A stretch of DNA of 64,000 bases from contig CAWBGG010000004.1 of assembly GCA_963788205.1 (NCBI GenBank), positions 1 to 64,000 on the forward strand, read 5' to 3'. Of this stretch, positions 55,601 to 64,000 are shown one piece after another (the first letter of the stretch is position 1; every line of letters starts with the position of its first letter). The notes below the pieces were generated by a model. That model was given only the letters and a program-made list of their open reading frames with translations. It made no database searches and was not told the DNA's origin. The DNA comes from CAVVMA01 sp963788205. GTDB taxonomy: Bacteria > Desulfobacterota > Binatia > Binatales > Binataceae. The position numbers and the translations under genes were made by a program.

Positions 55601-55831
55601 CCCAAGCTGATGACGGTGACGGTGGTGATGCTGAGCCTGGCTCCGATTCTGTGGTCGAGCGGGATCGGGTCGGACGTGATGAGGCCGATCGCGGCGCCAA
55701 TCGTCGGCGGGATGGTGACGTCGACGATTCACGTGCTCATCCTGGTGCCGGTGTTCTTCGCGATGATGAAGGAGCGCGCGTTGCGCAACGGAACGCTCGC
55801 CGCCTCGGAAGCTGCACACCAGGTCGGATAG
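52657..55831 (+). pseudogene. Heavy-metal RND efflux pump (CusA/CzcA type), one frameshift
   Basis: The corrected product has about 1058 residues, the family size. The N-terminal half has LDALPDISDVQVIVHTQM, the pore-domain and transmembrane segments and IMSLGGLALAIGVLVNASIVM. An extra G in the GG at 54087-54088 breaks the frame at GRMFQ. The other frame resumes with LAWTKTLAIAASSLL and runs to 55831 (LPGISITSAADLMQKQD, VGYVALFGIAVETGVVMV). Removing one base joins both without loss. It pumps metal ions from periplasm/inner membrane using proton force with the two upstream proteins. Error or recent mutation both fit. Confidence 0.8.
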
Positions 55832-55901
55832 CTCGGATAGGGCGCGTGATCGCAAACCCCGGCTAGGTTTCATCGCCGTCGATGGTGTAAGTTCCTCACC
55901 G

Positions 55902-57329
55902 ATGGGCGAGCAGGCTCAGCTACCCCTTCAGAAGCGCCGCATCGCGCCCAAGGCGCTCACCGTCACGCAGCTCGTGCGGACGGTCAGGGAGACGCTCGAG
56001 CTCACCCTCGATGAATTCTGGGTGACCGGCGAGGTATCCAACTCGCGCGGCGCGCCCTCGGGTCATCTCTATTTCACGCTCAAGGACGAACGCAGCGCCG
56101 TCAACTGCGTGATGTTCAGCTCGGCTTACCGCCGGCTGCGTTTCAAGCTCGCCGACGGGATGGAAGTGCTGGTTCGCGGCCGTGTGAACCTGTACGAAGC
56201 ACGCGGCGCGATGCAATTTTACGCCGAAGAGATGGAGCCGCGCGGCCTGGGCGCGCTCCAGCTCGCCTTCGAGCAGCTTAAGCGGCGGCTCGACGCCGAA
56301 GGGCTGTTCGATCCCGCGCGCAAGCGCCAATTGCCCTTCCTGCCGCGTACTATCGGGATCGTCACGGCGCTGCGCGGCGCTGCGATTCGCGACATCATGA
56401 CGGTACTCCTGGCCCGCTTCCCGAATCTCCACCTGATAATCCGGCCGGCCCGGGTTCAGGGGCAGGGTGCGGCGGCTGACATCGCGCAAGCGATCGCCGA
56501 TCTCAATCGCGACGGCCGCGCCGAGGTGATAATCGTCGGCCGCGGCGGCGGCTCGCTCGAAGACTTGTGGGCGTTCAACGAGGAAGTCGTGGCCCGCGCG
56601 ATCCATGGTTCGGCGATTCCGATCGTCTCGGCAATCGGCCACGAGATCGATTATACGATTGCCGACTTCGTGGCCGACGTGCGCGCGCCCACGCCCACCG
56701 CCGCGGCCCAGATCGCCGTGCCCGCGATGCGCGAACTGACCCAGCGCCTCGAGGAGACCGAGGCGACGCTCAGGGGTGCGATCGCCGGTGCGATCAACGG
56801 CTATCGCAGGGAACTCGGCCATGTCGGCGCCCGTCTTAGAGATCCACTGGCGCTGATCCGCGACACGCGCCAGCGTGTCGATGAGGCCGGCGCGGCGCTC
56901 GGCATCGCGGTCTCCGCCAATGTCGCGGCCGCGCGGCGGCGAATCCACGAGCTTGGCTTCAGAGTTCGCGCTCCGCTCGCGCTGATCCGCGACAGCCGCC
57001 TGTCGCTCAGCCGGCTTACGTTTCACTTGCGCCAGGTACAGAGCGTGCGCGCGCGGCAGCTTGGTCTTGAGCTCGAGCGGGCCTCCGCCCGGCTGCAGGC
57101 GGCCGGGAGCAGAGCAGTCGAGATCAGGCGCGCGCGGTTCTCCGCACTCGCCACGCGCCTCGATTCGATCTCGCCGCTCAAAGTGCTGGAGCGTGGTTAC
57201 GCGGTCGTAACCAATCCGCGCGATGGACGCGCCGTCGTTGACGCCGCCGCCGTCACGCCGGGCGACGAGCTGCAGATTCGGCTCAGGCGCGGCCGCCTGC
57301 GCGCGACCGCGAATTCCCGCGAGCCTTAA
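55902..57329 (+). CDS. xseA: Exodeoxyribonuclease VII large subunit
   Basis: A 475-residue protein. N-terminal OB-fold (LDEFWVTGEVSNSRGAPSGH), catalytic core with VTALRGAAIRDIMTVLL, RPARVQGQGAAADIAQAI and GRGGGSLEDLWAFNEE, then long coiled-coil helices and the C-terminal LKVLERGYAVVTNPRDG. It degrades single-stranded DNA to oligonucleotides with XseB, whose gene starts four bases after the stop. Confidence 0.95.
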   Translation: MGEQAQLPLQKRRIAPKALTVTQLVRTVRETLELTLDEFWVTGEVSNSRGAPSGHLYFTLKDERSAVNCVMFSSAYRRLRFKLADGMEVLVRGRVNLYEARGAMQFYAEEMEPRGLGALQLAFEQLKRRLDAEGLFDPARKRQLPFLPRTIGIVTALRGAAIRDIMTVLLARFPNLHLIIRPARVQGQGAAADIAQAIADLNRDGRAEVIIVGRGGGSLEDLWAFNEEVVARAIHGSAIPIVSAIGHEIDYTIADFVADVRAPTPTAAAQIAVPAMRELTQRLEETEATLRGAIAGAINGYRRELGHVGARLRDPLALIRDTRQRVDEAGAALGIAVSANVAAARRRIHELGFRVRAPLALIRDSRLSLSRLTFHLRQVQSVRARQLGLELERASARLQAAGSRAVEIRRARFSALATRLDSISPLKVLERGYAVVTNPRDGRAVVDAAAVTPGDELQIRLRRGRLRATANSREP

Positions 57330-57333
57330 ACCG

Positions 57334-57612
57334 ATGGCAAAAAATCCCCGGAAATTCGAAGAAGAGCTCCAGGACCTCGAGGCGATCGTCACGCGGATAG
57401 ATTCCGGTGAGCTTTCGCTCGAAGAATCGATCGGCGCGTTCGAGCGCGGCGTCGCGCTGGTACGCTCGCTCAACCAGAAACTCGATGAGGTCGAGAAGAA
57501 GGTCGAGGTCCTGATGCGCGACGCGCAGGGCGAGCTCAAGAGCGTGCCCTACCAGCCGGCGCCCGCCGAGCAGACGGCCGAGAGCGAAGACGAGGACGAC
57601 GAGTTGCCTTGA
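57334..57612 (+). CDS. xseB: Exodeoxyribonuclease VII small subunit
   Basis: About 92 residues. FEEELQDLEAIVTRIDSGEL and SLEESIGAFERGVALVRSLN are the family motif of two helices that wrap the XseA coiled coil. An acidic tail (ESEDEDDELP) follows. The ATG at 57334 is chosen since the conserved helix starts six residues later. Its stop overlaps the tlyA TTG start (TTGA). Confidence 0.92.
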   Translation: MAKNPRKFEEELQDLEAIVTRIDSGELSLEESIGAFERGVALVRSLNQKLDEVEKKVEVLMRDAQGELKSVPYQPAPAEQTAESEDEDDELP

Positions 57613-58370
57613 GTATCGTGACCCGCGCGCGGCTCGACCTCGAGATGGCGCGCCGCGGCCTGGCCGAGAGCCGCGAGCGCGCGCAGCGGATGATCATGGC
57701 GGGCCTGGTGCGCGTGAATTCGCGGCAGGCGGCCAAACCCGATCTCAAGGTTGACCTGACCGCGCAGATCGAGGTGGTTCCCAGCGCCCCCAAATACGCA
57801 AGCCGCGGGGCCTGGAAACTGATCGCCGCGCTCGACCATTTCGCAGTCGCCGTGCAAGGGCGAAGCGCGCTCGACATCGGCGCGTCGACCGGCGGTTTCA
57901 CCGACGTGCTGCTCGCGCGCGGCGCAGCACGGGTCGTCGCGCTGGATGTGGGCTACGGCCAGCTCGCCTCGCGGCTCCGAGCCGACCCGCGAGTGACGGT
58001 GTTGGATCGCACCAATGTCCGCTTCGTCGAGCCGGTCGATCTCCCGTATCGCCCCGATTTGATCACAATCGATACCAGCTTTATCTCGCTGCGCTTGGTG
58101 CTCCGCGCGGTGCTGCGAATCGCGGCTCTACCGGCTGAGATCATTGCGCTGGTCAAGCCGCAATTCGAGGTGGGAAAAGGCCGCGTGGGCAAGGGCGGCG
58201 TGGTGCGCGACGAAGAGCTGCGCCGCGCCGCGCTCGAGGGCATCTTGCGCTTCGCCGCCGAGGCCGGTTTCGAGGTGGCGGGCGCGATCGAATCGCCGCT
58301 CAAGGGTCCGGCTGGGAATCGCGAGTTTCTCGCCCTGATGCGGCTTAAGCCCTCGGGTGAGCGTGACTGA
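57609..58370 (+). CDS. TlyA-family S4-domain RNA methyltransferase
   Basis: A 253-residue protein. N-terminal S4 RNA-binding domain (RLDLEMARRGLAESRERAQ), then FtsJ-like 2'-O-methyltransferase: KYASRGAWKLIAALDHF (first Lys), LDIGASTGGFTDVLL (SAM loop), DVGYGQLASRL and IALVKPQFEVGKG. The fold methylates ribosomal RNA cytidines. The TTG start overlaps the xseB stop; a GTG at 57618 is an alternative. It is followed at once by the ROK kinase gene. Confidence 0.88.
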   Translation: MSIVTRARLDLEMARRGLAESRERAQRMIMAGLVRVNSRQAAKPDLKVDLTAQIEVVPSAPKYASRGAWKLIAALDHFAVAVQGRSALDIGASTGGFTDVLLARGAARVVALDVGYGQLASRLRADPRVTVLDRTNVRFVEPVDLPYRPDLITIDTSFISLRLVLRAVLRIAALPAEIIALVKPQFEVGKGRVGKGGVVRDEELRRAALEGILRFAAEAGFEVAGAIESPLKGPAGNREFLALMRLKPSGERD

Positions 58371-59335
58371 ATGACGCGCGAGTACTTCGTCGGCGTTGAC
58401 ATGGGCGGGACCAATCTGCGCTGCGGCGCGGTCTCGCGATCCGGCGCGATGATCCTGTTGCGGCGTACGCCCGCCAATGCGATGGCCGCGGCCGACGCGG
58501 TGGTGGCCAATATCGCGGCCAATGTCCAGGCGGTCGCGCAACAAGCACGCGGGCGCGGGCTCGGCGCGCCACGCGGAATCGGCGTTGCGGTGCCGGGCCC
58601 GCTCGATCTCGTCAACGGCACCGTGACCGCAACGCCGCACGTCAGCGCCTGGCGATCCTTCCCGCTGCGCGCGCGGCTGGAACGCGAGCTCGGCTGCCCG
58701 GTCGCCATTGAGAACGACGCCAACGCCTGGGCGCTCGGCGAGTTCTGGCGCGGCGCGGCGCGCGGGCGCAGCGAGGTGGTTCTGCTCACGCTCGGCACCG
58801 GCGTTGGAGGCGGGCTGATCGTCGGCGGGCGGATCGTTCATGGAATCGCCGGGATGGCCGGCGAGTTGGGACACGTCACGGTCGAGCCCGAGGGCGTGCG
58901 ATGCGATTGCGGGGCGCGCGGATGCCTCGAAGCCTACGCTTCTGCCTCGGGAATTCAGCGGCTGGTCGAGCAGCGCCTGCGCCATGGCGCCCGGATGCCC
59001 GCGCTGTTCACCGATCCGCGGGGAACTTCGCGGTGAGACGGCTGGCGCAAGCCGCCCGGCGGAGAAACCCCCTTGCCCGCGCGGTGCTCGGAGTCGCGGG
59101 CAAGTACCTCGGAATCGCGGTCGCCTCGTTCGTGAATATCTTCAACCCGGAATTGATCGTGATCGGCGGCGGTGTGTCCGGCGCGCTCCCCCTGATGCGC
59201 GAGCCGATGATGCGCGAGATAAAGGCGCGTGCCTTCGCCGCCGCGCTCGGTCGGGTCCGTATCGTCCGCGCCGGCCTGGGGGAGCATGCCGGGGTGGTCG
59301 GCGCAGCCTATGCGGCAATGAGCGCCCCGGACTGA
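58371..59335 (+). pseudogene. ROK-family sugar kinase (glucokinase-like), one frameshift
   Basis: The corrected product has about 321 residues. YFVGVDMGGTNLRCGAV (ATP phosphate loop), IGVAVPGPLDLVNG, IENDANAWALGEFW, TLGTGVGGGLIVGG and the zinc motif CDCGARGCLEAYAS all lie in the first frame. A missing base near 59015 breaks it. The second frame continues AGNFAVRRLAQAARRRNPLA, VASFVNIFNPELIVIGGGVS to 59335. It phosphorylates glucose or an N-acyl hexosamine. It begins immediately after the tlyA stop. A sequencing indel is as likely as real inactivation. Confidence 0.75.
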
Positions 59336-59422
59336 CCCCGGCGCGATTGCCTGAACTGCCGCATTTGCACAGGCGCGCCTTTGGATTACCCTGTATAGTG
59401 GTTGGTTGATAAAATCTACCTG

Positions 59423-60436
59423 ATGACGATGAAGACGCGTGCCGCCAGGATGCAGGAATTCAGGATCGCATCCGCCCTCTTGGCGGCGGGGTTTTTTCTA
59501 TTCACGGCGCGCGTCTGCGCGGCGCAGGACAATCAAGCCGCACCGGCCTCCGACGCTCCACGCGCTGAGCGCCTTCATGAAAGCGATATCCCGGCTCTGC
59601 CGGGTCTGAGAATCCAGCGCTCCGGCCCGGAGGAATCCTCGGCGCAAGGCCAGGCGAATCCGGCTGGGGACGCGGTCGCGCAGAGCCATCCCAAAAACGG
59701 CGGCCTTTCATACACGGTGCGGCCGGGCGATTCGTTGAGCGCGATAGCGCAGCTCTACGGGCTGGACTCGGGCGAACTCGCCGAGGCCAATCATCTGGAC
59801 GACGATTCGCTTCTTCGCGCCGGCCAGATCCTGCAGATTCCCAATCCGTTTGCCGCCCAGCTGCATCATTCGCAGGCCACGGCCGATCAGCTCTATTCCG
59901 AAGCGCAGGCCTCGCGCCAGAAGAGCCGCATGGACGCCGCCAAAATCCAGTCGCTCAGCGATCAACTCGAGCAGCTCAACGCCGCCAACCTGGATCTTCA
60001 GCACGGCGTCAAGGTTCTGCCATGGTGGCGCGGCGTGGCGCTGACCACCGGCGCCGCGGCGCTCCTGATGCTCGGCGTGACCGCGCTGACGGTGCTGGAA
60101 TGGCTGATGCTGCGGCGGCGCTTCCGCGCGCTGGTCGAGGCCAACGATGCGATTCGCCGCCTGGACCAGAAATACAAGGTGGTGCTCGCCAAGGCCGAGT
60201 TGCGCTTGCAACAACTGTATGGGCGCCGCCGAGCGGTGGACGAGGATCGGGAGCTGGCCAAGTCGCCCGACGAGATCGAGATCGAGCGCCTCAATCAGCA
60301 GCTTCGCGAGCTGCTGGAACAGCATCTGGAGCGGCTGGGTTTTTCCCGCAGCCGTTCCGCCCGCCGCACCCGTTTTCAGAATCTGCTCGACGGTGTGGAG
60401 GAATCCCCGGTCGAAGCGCCCGCCAGCCGCCGCTAA
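59423..60436 (+). CDS. LysM-domain protein with signal peptide and internal TM helix
   Basis: About 337 residues. Signal peptide (SALLAAGFFLFTARVCAA), a polar linker, one LysM domain (SYTVRPGDSLSAIAQLYGLD to AGQILQIP, residues about 93-140) that binds peptidoglycan, a coiled coil, one membrane segment (VALTTGAAALLMLGVTALTV) and a charged cytoplasmic-looking C-terminus of about 100 residues (FRALVEANDAIRRLDQK). The layout suggests an envelope-to-cytoplasm structural link. ATG 59423 or 59429 gives the signal peptide; an earlier TTG at 59402 would only add seven residues. Confidence 0.75.
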   Translation: MTMKTRAARMQEFRIASALLAAGFFLFTARVCAAQDNQAAPASDAPRAERLHESDIPALPGLRIQRSGPEESSAQGQANPAGDAVAQSHPKNGGLSYTVRPGDSLSAIAQLYGLDSGELAEANHLDDDSLLRAGQILQIPNPFAAQLHHSQATADQLYSEAQASRQKSRMDAAKIQSLSDQLEQLNAANLDLQHGVKVLPWWRGVALTTGAAALLMLGVTALTVLEWLMLRRRFRALVEANDAIRRLDQKYKVVLAKAELRLQQLYGRRRAVDEDRELAKSPDEIEIERLNQQLRELLEQHLERLGFSRSRSARRTRFQNLLDGVEESPVEAPASRR

Positions 60437-60457
60437 CTTCTCGGATTTCAGGGTATG

Positions 60458-61819
60458 CTACAAGGCAGCGGACTTTGCGTCCGACGGTAGGTTACGCTCC
60501 GCCAGCCGCTCGCGCATCAGGCGATGGCTTTCGCGCGTGATCGGGTAGCGCGAGAACACCGCGGCGCTCAGCAGGAAGATGATGCAGGGCACGAGCGAAA
60601 ACATCCGGCGCAGATTTTCGGCCGCCGCCGGCGAGATCGGCGCGCCGCCCGGCACGTAGCCGATCCAGTCCATCAGCGGACCAACCATCAGCATCGTACA
60701 CCCGATCGCCAGCTTGACCGCCATTGAGGTGAGCCCGACGTAGGCGCCTTCCTGGCGGCGTCCGGTGCGCTCCTCATCCCATTCGATCACGTTGGCCGAG
60801 GCCGAAACCTGCGTGACCCAGATGCCGATCGCGGAGAAGCCCGAGAACGCCATCAGGGAATAGATCGCGATCGAGTTGGCGGGCCCGACTGCCATGAAGG
60901 CGAGTAGGGCGCCCGCGTTGCACAGCATCGCGACCACGAACGCCGGCTTTTTTTCGATCCGGATCGTGATCCTGAACCAGAACGGATACGAGAGCATCGA
61001 GCCCGCGAAGTAAGCGAGCAGCCATCGCGCGGCCGCGTTCTCGTCGTGATACCAGTACTTGGCCAGAAAGCGCATCAGGACGGCGGGCACGTTGACCGCC
61101 ATCACGGCCAGCGCGGTCGCGACCAGCAAAATAACGAACGGCCGGTTCTGGAAGGTCGAGCGGACCGATTCGCGCAGGCCGAATTGCTCGCGATGGGCAA
61201 ACTCGGGGCGCTCGGCGGTGTTGGCATAGGCGATCGCCGCGCCGCCGCACACTATTAGCGCCGCTATCGCACCGGTGACGCGGAAATCGGTACCGGGCGC
61301 CAGCAACCATGACGCGCCGAACGGAATCAGCGCGCCGGTCACGTCGCCGATGGTGCCGAACAGTTGGCGATAAGTTGAAAGCCGCGTGCGTTCGTCGTAG
61401 TCCAGCGTCAGCTCGGGCATCAGGGCGCCGTAAGCGGTCTCGTAGAGCTTGCGCGCGGTGAGCATCAGGAAATAAAAGCCCAGGAACCAGGCGAACAGCA
61501 GCGCCGGCGCCTGCGGGGGCGTCAGCAGCAGAAAGTAGCAGAGGCCCATCGGCGCCGCGCTCAGGAAAAAGGGGCGGCGGCGCCCGGAGCGAAAGCGCGC
61601 CCGATCGGAAACGTTGCCCGCCAGCGGATCGGTCAGCGCGTCGAGTGCGAGCGCGAGGAAGAAGGCAAGTCCCGCCAGCGCTGGAGAGAGCCCTCTGCGG
61701 TCGGTATAGAAGTAGAGCAGATGCAATCCCAGCAGCGTGGCGCAAAAATTGAGGCCGAGTTGCGCCTGCGAGTATGCGAACAAGGTCGCGGCCCCGACTT
61801 TTTCGTTGCGATCCGCCAC
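60458..61819 (-). CDS. GPH-family (sugar:cation) symporter
   Basis: A 453-residue membrane protein with about twelve segments, GTG start at 61819. LDALTDPLAGNVSDRARFRS and GRRRPFFLSAAPMGLCYFLL are the GPH/MelB signature with the cation-binding Asp pair, and DERTRLSTYRQLFGTIGD is the conserved loop. Members move glycosides, pentosides or hexuronides with Na+ or H+; the substrate is unknown here. Its start is only 24 bases from the divergent lipoprotein start at 61844, so the promoters overlap coding DNA. Confidence 0.85.
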   Translation of the reverse strand: MADRNEKVGAATLFAYSQAQLGLNFCATLLGLHLLYFYTDRRGLSPALAGLAFFLALALDALTDPLAGNVSDRARFRSGRRRPFFLSAAPMGLCYFLLLTPPQAPALLFAWFLGFYFLMLTARKLYETAYGALMPELTLDYDERTRLSTYRQLFGTIGDVTGALIPFGASWLLAPGTDFRVTGAIAALIVCGGAAIAYANTAERPEFAHREQFGLRESVRSTFQNRPFVILLVATALAVMAVNVPAVLMRFLAKYWYHDENAAARWLLAYFAGSMLSYPFWFRITIRIEKKPAFVVAMLCNAGALLAFMAVGPANSIAIYSLMAFSGFSAIGIWVTQVSASANVIEWDEERTGRRQEGAYVGLTSMAVKLAIGCTMLMVGPLMDWIGYVPGGAPISPAAAENLRRMFSLVPCIIFLLSAAVFSRYPITRESHRLMRERLAERNLPSDAKSAAL

Positions 61820-61843
61820 GGTCTCGCGAGAGTATCCGATAAA

Positions 61844-62509
61844 GTGGACTTTCCAAACAGCCGAACTTGTGCGGCAAAAACAGGTCTGCGCCGTTGGTTC
61901 CGAGGCGCGCTGGCGGCCGCGTCGATAGCGCTATTGTTCGCGGCGTGTGCGGCGCGCCAGGGCGCCGGCGCGGCAGGGCCGGAGGCCGCCTCAAGCGCGA
62001 GTCAGACGCCGCTGATCGCGACCATCCAAATCGATTACTCGCGCCGCGACGACTTTCTCCGTTCCGTTACGGCGACCAAGTTCACCGCCGCGGACGTGAT
62101 TCCGATCGCGGCCCGCGACGAAAAGCCCGGCACCTCGATCGTCCGCTTCGAGGGCGGCGGCGTGCCCGTATGGCAATTCCACGCCGACGAAGGCGTAATG
62201 CGCGAGCTGCTCACCGAGGTTCCGCTGATCGCGGCCGGTCGCAAGTACGCCGTCAGCAAGCTCAGATATGGCGAGCTGCCGAAAAACTTTCTTCAGGACA
62301 TCCCCGAGGTGGGACCTCCCGAGCCGCTGGAGCCCGGCAGCTACTACGTATTCGAAGTCGATCGCGCTTCCGGTTCGACCAACTTCGACGCGATCAAGAT
62401 CGACCCCGACGGCACGATCGAAAGCTACGAGGCGCAGCCGCGCGCTGGTGAGAGTTACGCGCTCTGCTGCAACGTGAGTCCGGGTTTTGCCGGCGCCAAT
62501 CCGCCCTGA
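61844..62509 (+). CDS. Lipoprotein of unknown function
   Basis: About 221 residues from GTG 61844. The signal and lipobox are ALAAASIALLFAACAA, with the Cys to be lipidated. The mature part is a single mixed alpha/beta domain (TIQIDYSRRDDFLRS, KYAVSKLRYGELPKNFLQD, GSYYVFEVDRASGS). I recognise no family. Longer upstream in-frame sequence overlaps the symporter gene and is not convincing. The start codon is the weak point. Confidence 0.6.
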   Translation: MDFPNSRTCAAKTGLRRWFRGALAAASIALLFAACAARQGAGAAGPEAASSASQTPLIATIQIDYSRRDDFLRSVTATKFTAADVIPIAARDEKPGTSIVRFEGGGVPVWQFHADEGVMRELLTEVPLIAAGRKYAVSKLRYGELPKNFLQDIPEVGPPEPLEPGSYYVFEVDRASGSTNFDAIKIDPDGTIESYEAQPRAGESYALCCNVSPGFAGANPP

Positions 62510-62588
62510 ACGACCGCTTCAGTTTTCAAATTCGCATCTGAACCGCTGGTACGCGTATCGCACGCCGCGTTGATTGCGCACTCCAGTT

Positions 62589-62604
62589 ATGAATATAGAT
62601 TCAT
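62589..62604. promoter_or_regulatory. Inverted repeat, possible TetR operator 1
   Basis: ATGAAT and ATTCAT half-sites are separated by four bases, 60 bases before the TetR start. Together with the palindrome at 62628-62641 it suggests autoregulation. Confidence 0.4.
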
Positions 62605-62627
62605 TTCTGAATTGAAGGTCGGAATTG

Positions 62628-62641
62628 ACTGAACATTCAGT
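62628..62641. promoter_or_regulatory. Inverted repeat, possible TetR operator 2
   Basis: ACTGAA and TTCAGT half-sites are perfect around a CA centre, 23 bases before the ATG at 62664. Its position argues that translation starts at 62664 and not at the in-frame TTG 62625, which would bury the site in the gene. Confidence 0.5.
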
Positions 62642-62663
62642 TCTTGCTACGAACCACAACGAA

Positions 62664-63275
62664 ATGGCGCAGTTAGCCGAGCAGTTGCATCCGCCGCGAA
62701 ACCGGTTCGATCGTCGGCGTGAGAAGACCCGGCTAGATCTGCTCGAAGCTGCCCTACGCGTAATCGCCCGCAAGGGATTCCATGAGACGCGCATCGCCGA
62801 CCTCGCCAGCGAGGCCGATGTAGGACTGGGGACTTTCTATCTCCATTTCAAAACCAAGAACGAAATATTTCGCGAGCTGATCGAGCAAGGCGCCGGCCAG
62901 TTGCTCGAGTTGACGCGGCAGGCGAAGGCCGGCGTCCAGACCGCAGCCGCCAAGCTCGAGATCACGGTGAACACGGTGCTCGACGCGGCGGCGGAAAATC
63001 GCGAAGCATTCCGAATCGTGTTCGGGCACGGACCCGCATTCCTGGATTTGATGGTGCGCGTGCACGAGATGTTTATCGAAGATTTGCGCGGCGACTTGGC
63101 GCCGATGGTCGGAGCCAAGGCCGACGCGATCGCCAACCTCACCATCGGGATGCTCTCGCAAGCGATCGCGTGGCTGCTGGATCGCAGCAGCCTGTCGCTC
63201 GCCGAGCTGAAGGGAATCACGGTGAATTTCGCGCTGGGCGGTCTTGAGCGCACGATTGCGCTGCCGGCCCGCTGA
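62664..63275 (+). CDS. TetR/AcrR-family transcriptional regulator
   Basis: About 203 residues. N-terminal helix-turn-helix: TRLDLLEAALRVIARKGFHE, IADLASEADVGLGTFYLHFK, then the ligand-binding helices, which resemble FadR/TetR_C lipid-responsive members only loosely. Palindromes upstream look like its operators. The diiron protein gene starts 15 bases downstream and is probably controlled by it. Confidence 0.85.
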   Translation: MAQLAEQLHPPRNRFDRRREKTRLDLLEAALRVIARKGFHETRIADLASEADVGLGTFYLHFKTKNEIFRELIEQGAGQLLELTRQAKAGVQTAAAKLEITVNTVLDAAAENREAFRIVFGHGPAFLDLMVRVHEMFIEDLRGDLAPMVGAKADAIANLTIGMLSQAIAWLLDRSSLSLAELKGITVNFALGGLERTIALPAR

Positions 63276-63290
63276 ATCAGGAGGATTGCA

Positions 63291-64000
63291 ATGGAGAACG
63301 AACGGACCGCGGTGAAATCGGAGCAGGACAGCGTCTTCCACTGGAATTACGACATCCTGTTCCCGCAGATGGATCGGCTCTACGAAAACGCCAAGCGCGA
63401 TCAGTGGAACGTTACCACGGCGCTCAATTGGGACCAGCCGATCGGCGGTGAAGTGCTCGACATGAGCGCGATGCCGATGTTCCAGACCGAGCTGTACAAA
63501 TCGCTGAGCGAGACCCAGAAGGATCAGCTCATGCGCAAGTTCGCGGCCTGGCGCCTCTCCCAGTTCCTGCACGGCGAGCAGGGCGCGCTGATGGTGTGCG
63601 GGCAGTTGGTCGACGCGGTTCCCGACCTCGACGCCAAAATGTGCGCGGCCGCCCAGGTGATGGACGAGGCCCGCCACGTCGAAGGCTTCCGCAAATACAT
63701 CACCAAGCTCGACAAGATTTATCCGATCGATCCCACGCTCGATCGGTTGCTGAGCGGAATCATCAAGCACGAGCGCTGGGAGCCCAAGTACGTCGGGATG
63801 CAGATCGTGGCCGAGGGGCTGGCGCTCGCGGCCTTCCGCTTCATGCACGACGAGACCAAGGACCCGCTGCTGAAAGAACTGCTCCAATACATCATGAAGG
63901 ACGAGTCGCGCCACGTCGGGTTCGGGATGCTGGCGCTGCGCGACGCATGCCGCAAGCTCAACGGCAAGGAGAAAAAAGACCTCGAAGACTTCACCTTCGC
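63291..64000 (+). CDS. Ferritin-like diiron protein, cut by window end
   Basis: The first 236 residues are visible. MDEARHVEGF and KDESRHVGFGM are the two ExxH iron motifs of a four-helix diiron protein, with HGEQGALMVCGQ and VAEGLALAAFRFMH supplying further ligands (E). It belongs to the ferritin-like/R2-type oxygenase set; an AurF-like N-oxygenase or an R2-like ligand-binding oxidase are both possible. A strong GGAGG site precedes the ATG. It follows the TetR gene by 15 bases. No stop codon before 64000. Confidence 0.8.
   Translation, partial: MENERTAVKSEQDSVFHWNYDILFPQMDRLYENAKRDQWNVTTALNWDQPIGGEVLDMSAMPMFQTELYKSLSETQKDQLMRKFAAWRLSQFLHGEQGALMVCGQLVDAVPDLDAKMCAAAQVMDEARHVEGFRKYITKLDKIYPIDPTLDRLLSGIIKHERWEPKYVGMQIVAEGLALAAFRFMHDETKDPLLKELLQYIMKDESRHVGFGMLALRDACRKLNGKEKKDLEDFTF

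Noticed and set aside
55920..57539. Minus-strand frame opposite xseA/xseB
   Set aside because: Same reason: low-complexity shadow of two recognised genes.

Overview
The window looks like chromosomal DNA from a GC-rich Gram-negative bacterium. The Gram-negative call rests on lgt, a CusCBA-type tripartite efflux system and several lipoproteins. The mix of a steroid/hydrocarbon-type cytochrome P450, an archaeal-type fructose-bisphosphate aldolase/phosphatase, a ferritin-like diiron protein and zinc-ribbon cyclase-AAA-TPR regulators would fit an uncultivated lineage such as Binatota/Desulfobacterota_B. That placement is inference and cannot be settled from this sequence alone. No rRNA, tRNA or CRISPR array was seen.

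Layout. (1) 1-12.9 kb, plus strand: a tail-and-connector module of a siphophage or gene-transfer-agent-like element. It runs head-tail connector, head closure, gp10-like, DUF3168, tail tube, two tail chaperones, a very short tape measure, a minor tail protein, a beta-helix protein with a signal peptide, DUF1833, NlpC/P60 and a J-like tip protein. No terminase, portal, capsid, integrase or lysis gene is in view. Nine apparent frameshifts break five of the genes. (2) 12.9-14.4 kb: a transposase scrap, a phage-type small protein and a DUF2335 membrane protein. (3) 14.4-19.3 kb: tRNA nucleotidyltransferase and a BmpA-type nucleoside/sugar ABC importer without its binding protein. (4) 19.4-24.3 kb: two IS1595-family transposons, one nested in the other, each bounded by inverted repeats and an exact 8-bp target duplication, each carrying passenger genes. 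(5) 24.3-36.5 kb: HicBA, a P450, a 1658-residue secreted NHL/Thr-Pro repeat protein flanked by direct repeats, a lower-GC patch with a lipoprotein and a trypsin-like protease, a Phd-type antitoxin, small conserved proteins and the FBP aldolase/phosphatase. (6) 36.7-46.1 kb, minus strand: an SDR enzyme, two tandem class III cyclase-ATPase-TPR proteins that are near-identical in the middle and divergent at both ends, then trmL, a DUF1285-like gene and dtd. (7) 46.2-64 kb: lgt-tlpA-ctpA, a copper/silver-type efflux operon, xseA-xseB-tlyA-ROK kinase, a LysM protein, a GPH-family symporter, a lipoprotein, and a TetR regulator followed by a diiron protein cut by the window end.

The housekeeping blocks are ordinary. 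The best-supported unusual structure is the nested IS1595 pair. It shows two independent, fully bounded transposition events and at least five non-transposase passengers, among them a DUF3800 protein and several small membrane or zinc-ribbon proteins that I cannot assign. Several genes in the window (cusA, the ROK kinase, one cyclase and many tail genes) need one-base corrections to read through. Two of these sit in homopolymers, so assembly error must be excluded before calling them pseudogenes.
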